DNA of 7,196 bases. Source: Propionibacterium sp. (GTDB lineage: Bacteria > Actinomycetota > Actinomycetes > Propionibacteriales > Propionibacteriaceae). The notes beneath the pieces were generated by a model that did no database searches, was not told the DNA's origin, and saw only the letters and a list, made by a program, of their open reading frames with translations. The translations under genes were made by a program, and so were the position numbers. The stretch is from the NCBI GenBank assembly GCA_012514785.1, contig JAAYZP010000284.1:1-7196 (forward strand), given 5' to 3'. Shown piece after piece: positions 5,151 to 7,196 of the stretch; the stretch's first letter is position 1, and each line of letters opens with the position of its first letter.

Positions 5151-6381
5151 GCGTGTTCCTTTCGATCAACTCGGTGTACGTCACCACCAGCGCTGCGGCG
5201 GTCCGTTCGGGCATCAGCGACGGTCGGAGGCTCCGGGCGGCGCGGCCCATCCTCTCACGGGTGGCCGCATCAGTGAGCTGCCGCAGCCCTTCCGCCATCG
5301 ACTTGATGTCCGGCCCGGTCAGCAGCGCACTCTCGTCGGAGACGCCGACGCTCAGCCGGTCGTCGCAGTACAGCACCGGCAGTCCGGCGGCCACAGCCTC
5401 GGCGATCACGAGGGCCTGCGAGTCGAACCGATAGCTGGCCAGCACGAGGGCGTCGGCGCCGAGCAGTTCCTGGGCGATGCGTCGCACGCTCGGCACGTGC
5501 CCGCGGAAGTCGACGTCCAAGCCTGTCGCCAGGCGTTTCAACACGTTGCGCTGGTCGCCGTCCCCGACGAGCACCAGCTCCGCGTCCGGGAGGTTGGCGC
5601 GCCGGAAGGCCCGCAGCAGCACGTCGAGCCGCTTCTCCTTCGCCAGCCGCCCGACCGCAAGGAATCGGGTGCGCCCGTCCGTGCGCCGGGGAACCCCCTG
5701 GTCGAGTGCCTCCAGCATCACCCGGTTGACGCCCGTGGGCACCACCCAGCCGGTGACCCGCCTCCGGGCACTCGCCTGGATGAGGTCCCGCATGAACGGC
5801 GAGGGGACGGTGTAGCCGTCCACCTGCGAAGCGATGGCCGCGAATCCCGCCCAGTCGAGGCGCGCGAAGAGCCCGCCGGTCTCCTGGTGCATCGTCGGCA
5901 GCCGCGGCCGCGCGTAGGGGCGCCCCGCCGCCCGGCGCAGCACGGGGATGATGAGCAGTTGGTAGAGGAGCGTGCCGAACACTGCGGCGCGCACCGTCTG
6001 GTGCGCGCCCGCGATGTTGGCGTGGAAGCTGTGCAGGTGCGGGATGCGCTGCGCCCCCGCGATCTTGGCGCCCAGCACCAGGGCGCCCCGCTCGGTGTGG
6101 GTGTGCACCACGTCGAAAGGTGCCGACGACGCGATCGCCCGGGCCCTCCGGTCGCCATGGCGCAGGATGCTGAGGTGCGCCGGGAGCCCGCTGACGTAGA
6201 AGGTCGGGGTCTCGATGACGCGCCCGATGCGGGGCTTCTCCAGGTAGCGGTCCGGCACGACGAGCGTCACTTCGTGGCCCATCGCGGTGAGCTCTTCCAG
6301 TTGCGTCTGGACGGCGCGTCCGATGCCGCCGGAGGACGGGAAGAAGTCGTCCATGATCATCGCGACGCGCAGTGTCGTCAC
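5143..6381 (-). CDS. GT4 family glycosyltransferase (GT-B fold)
   Basis: The 412-residue protein has two Rossmann-like halves. The acceptor half starts MTTLRVAMIMDDFFPSSGGIG (Gly-Gly loop 18-19) and includes EELTAMGHEVTLVVP (29-43), DVVHTHTERGALVLG (90-104) and LHSFHANIAG (116-125). The donor half includes FLAVGRLAKEKRLDVLLRAF (240-259; Arg245 and Lys250 are the expected phosphate contacts), LVGDGD (271-276), and SYRFDSQALVIAEAVAAGLPVLYCDD (316-341). The E-x7-E motif reads D-x7-E (Asp320, Glu328), a variant also seen in other GT4 enzymes. The reaction is transfer of a sugar from a nucleotide donor with retention; donor and acceptor cannot be read from the sequence. No signal peptide is seen, so it probably works at the cytoplasmic membrane face. 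The GTG start at 6381 overlaps the upstream stop as GTGA, and the 3' end overlaps tdk by 8 bp, so the three genes are coupled. Confidence 0.92.
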   Translation of the reverse strand: MTTLRVAMIMDDFFPSSGGIGRAVQTQLEELTAMGHEVTLVVPDRYLEKPRIGRVIETPTFYVSGLPAHLSILRHGDRRARAIASSAPFDVVHTHTERGALVLGAKIAGAQRIPHLHSFHANIAGAHQTVRAAVFGTLLYQLLIIPVLRRAAGRPYARPRLPTMHQETGGLFARLDWAGFAAIASQVDGYTVPSPFMRDLIQASARRRVTGWVVPTGVNRVMLEALDQGVPRRTDGRTRFLAVGRLAKEKRLDVLLRAFRRANLPDAELVLVGDGDQRNVLKRLATGLDVDFRGHVPSVRRIAQELLGADALVLASYRFDSQALVIAEAVAAGLPVLYCDDRLSVGVSDESALLTGPDIKSMAEGLRQLTDAATRERMGRAARSLRPSLMPERTAAALVVTYTELIERNTRG

Positions 6382-7196
6382 CGCGTCCCGCCGACGGTGA
6401 TCAGCGGCACGTACATCTCCCCCGGGGTCAGTGATCCGTGCATGCCGACGAGGTTGAACTCTCCGGGGGCGGTGGTGCTCATGAGGGCCCAGTCCCCGCG
6501 CATCGCGACGACGATGTCGCCGATCCTGGGGCGGGTGGTCGCGCTCACCCGCGGGCCGAACCAACCGGCGGCGATCGCCTCGTCGCGGGTGCGGACCTCG
6601 GCCCGGTCCCTCAGGAACGCCCGCCACGCCGCCGCGAGGCGCGGGACGTCGTCGGTGTAGATCTGGCGGAACCGTGATTCGCCCCCGACGTGCGTGTATC
6701 CGCCGAGCGGCGGCTCCTCCTCGATGACGATGCGGTGGTCCTCGCCGACGTTGATCATCCCGTGGTCGCCGGTCACCAGTACGCAGACGTCGTCGGAGGC
6801 CAGCTCGGCGAGGGCCGCGACGAGGTCGTCGACGAACCCGAGCTGGTCGAGCCACTGCCAGGAGCCGACGCCGCAGCCGTGGCCCGTGTAGTCGAGCAGG
6901 CGCTCGTAGCAGTAGACCACCTCGTGCTCCCGCAGCGCCTCCTCGACGAGCATGACGGTCTCGTCCACCTCGCCCTCGGTCAGCCGCGGGTAGAGCTGGG
7001 TGCCGTCGAAGGCGAGCTGCGTCAGCGCGCTGTCCGCGAACCGGGCCAGCGTCACCGCAGCAGAGCTCCGCCCGGCTGCCTCGAGTTCGCGGAACAGGGT
7101 GGGGCGCTGGCGGAAGTCGTCGATCGATTCGGGCCCGTTGTCCCAACTGAGCGCGTTGACGACGGCGTCGACGGTGGGCTCGTAGAAGCTGTAGCC
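6378..7196 (-). CDS. alkaline phosphatase superfamily / type I phosphodiesterase-nucleotide pyrophosphatase protein (partial, 5' end outside window)
   Basis: The frame is open from the right edge and gives 272 residues to a TGA at 6378, so the N-terminal part with the catalytic Thr/Ser nucleophile lies outside. The visible part starts GYSFYEPTVDAVVNALSW. Two-metal-site motifs of the superfamily are present: YERLLDYTGHGCG (about 97-109; Asp102 and His106), VTGDHGMINVG (Asp144, His145), and GMHGSLTPGEMYVPLI near the C-terminus (His253), which matches the closing H-G-s-x-x-P-x-E-M-x-V-P-L pattern. The family cleaves phosphodiester or phosphomonoester bonds; the substrate is unknown. The GTG at 7055 is internal, because homologous sequence continues upstream of it. 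It is the upstream member of a coupled unit with the glycosyltransferase (GTGA overlap) and tdk. A link to lipid, wall-sugar or nucleotide metabolism is possible but not shown. Confidence 0.88.
   Translation of the reverse strand, partial: GYSFYEPTVDAVVNALSWDNGPESIDDFRQRPTLFRELEAAGRSSAAVTLARFADSALTQLAFDGTQLYPRLTEGEVDETVMLVEEALREHEVVYCYERLLDYTGHGCGVGSWQWLDQLGFVDDLVAALAELASDDVCVLVTGDHGMINVGEDHRIVIEEEPPLGGYTHVGGESRFRQIYTDDVPRLAAAWRAFLRDRAEVRTRDEAIAAGWFGPRVSATTRPRIGDIVVAMRGDWALMSTTAPGEFNLVGMHGSLTPGEMYVPLITVGGTR

Noticed and set aside
5101..6660. A 519-codon open frame on the plus strand opposite the glycosyltransferase and hydrolase
   Set aside because: The composition is that of an antisense high-G+C shadow (Arg/His/Gly/Pro-rich, no domain), and the opposite strand encodes clear GT4 and phosphatase motifs.
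5143..7146. A 667-residue fusion protein ending in the glycosyltransferase
   Set aside because: The first 255 codons are the out-of-frame shadow of the phosphodiesterase gene. The GTG at 6381, in a GTGA overlap, gives a normal 412-residue GT4 protein.
1..7196. Mobile element, CRISPR array, tRNA/rRNA, toxin-antitoxin or defence locus
   Set aside because: No direct-repeat arrays, terminal inverted repeats, transposase or integrase motifs, structural RNA signatures or defence domains were seen. The whole window is accounted for by conserved actinobacterial core genes.

Overview
The window is a high-G+C chromosomal segment (roughly two thirds G+C by eye) from an actinomycete. The evidence is a set of families confined or nearly confined to Actinomycetota: SepH, DUF4193, DUF3093, DUF3710, DUF4235 and a ceoB/ceoC-type TrkA pair. 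GTG starts, 4-bp GTGA/ATGA overlaps and a likely leaderless promoter fit the same group. From memory, the order resembles the Mycobacterium tuberculosis Rv2691-Rv2699c neighbourhood (ceoB, ceoC, DUF3159, OB-fold protein, DUF3710, dut, DUF3093, DUF4193). A member of the Propionibacteriales is plausible, but that is a guess.

Layout. Positions 1-850 (+) hold the 3' end of one TrkA/CeoB-type K+ regulator and a second, CeoC-type one that is cut short after its nucleotide-binding domain. Positions 817-2804 (-) are a tight operon read right to left: DUF3093 membrane protein, dut, DUF3710 protein, OB-fold protein. Each junction is a 1-bp gap or a 4-bp overlap. A 49-bp divergent promoter region (2805-2853) separates this from a small DUF4235 membrane protein on + (2854-3156). 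A DUF4193 zinc-finger protein on - (3174-3470) diverges across a 128-bp AT-richer intergenic region from sepH on + (3599-4501), a cell-division regulator that here lacks the usual N-terminal segment. From 4502 to the right edge, a second coupled minus-strand operon reads alkaline-phosphatase/phosphodiesterase family protein (5' end outside the window), a GT4 glycosyltransferase, and a thymidine kinase. The thymidine kinase is broken by a frameshift near 4990-4995.

How the genes fit together. dut and tdk both serve dTTP supply and exclusion of uracil from DNA. SepH acts on FtsZ. The TrkA pair gates K+ uptake. The small DUF proteins are conserved actinobacterial neighbours without a settled role. 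No mobile element, CRISPR array, RNA gene or defence locus is visible. I found no evidence of an undescribed system. The points worth a second look are three local reductions of core genes (ceoC C-terminal domain plus the missing DUF3159 neighbour, the SepH N-terminus, the tdk frameshift) and the compact divergent promoter with a leaderless start.
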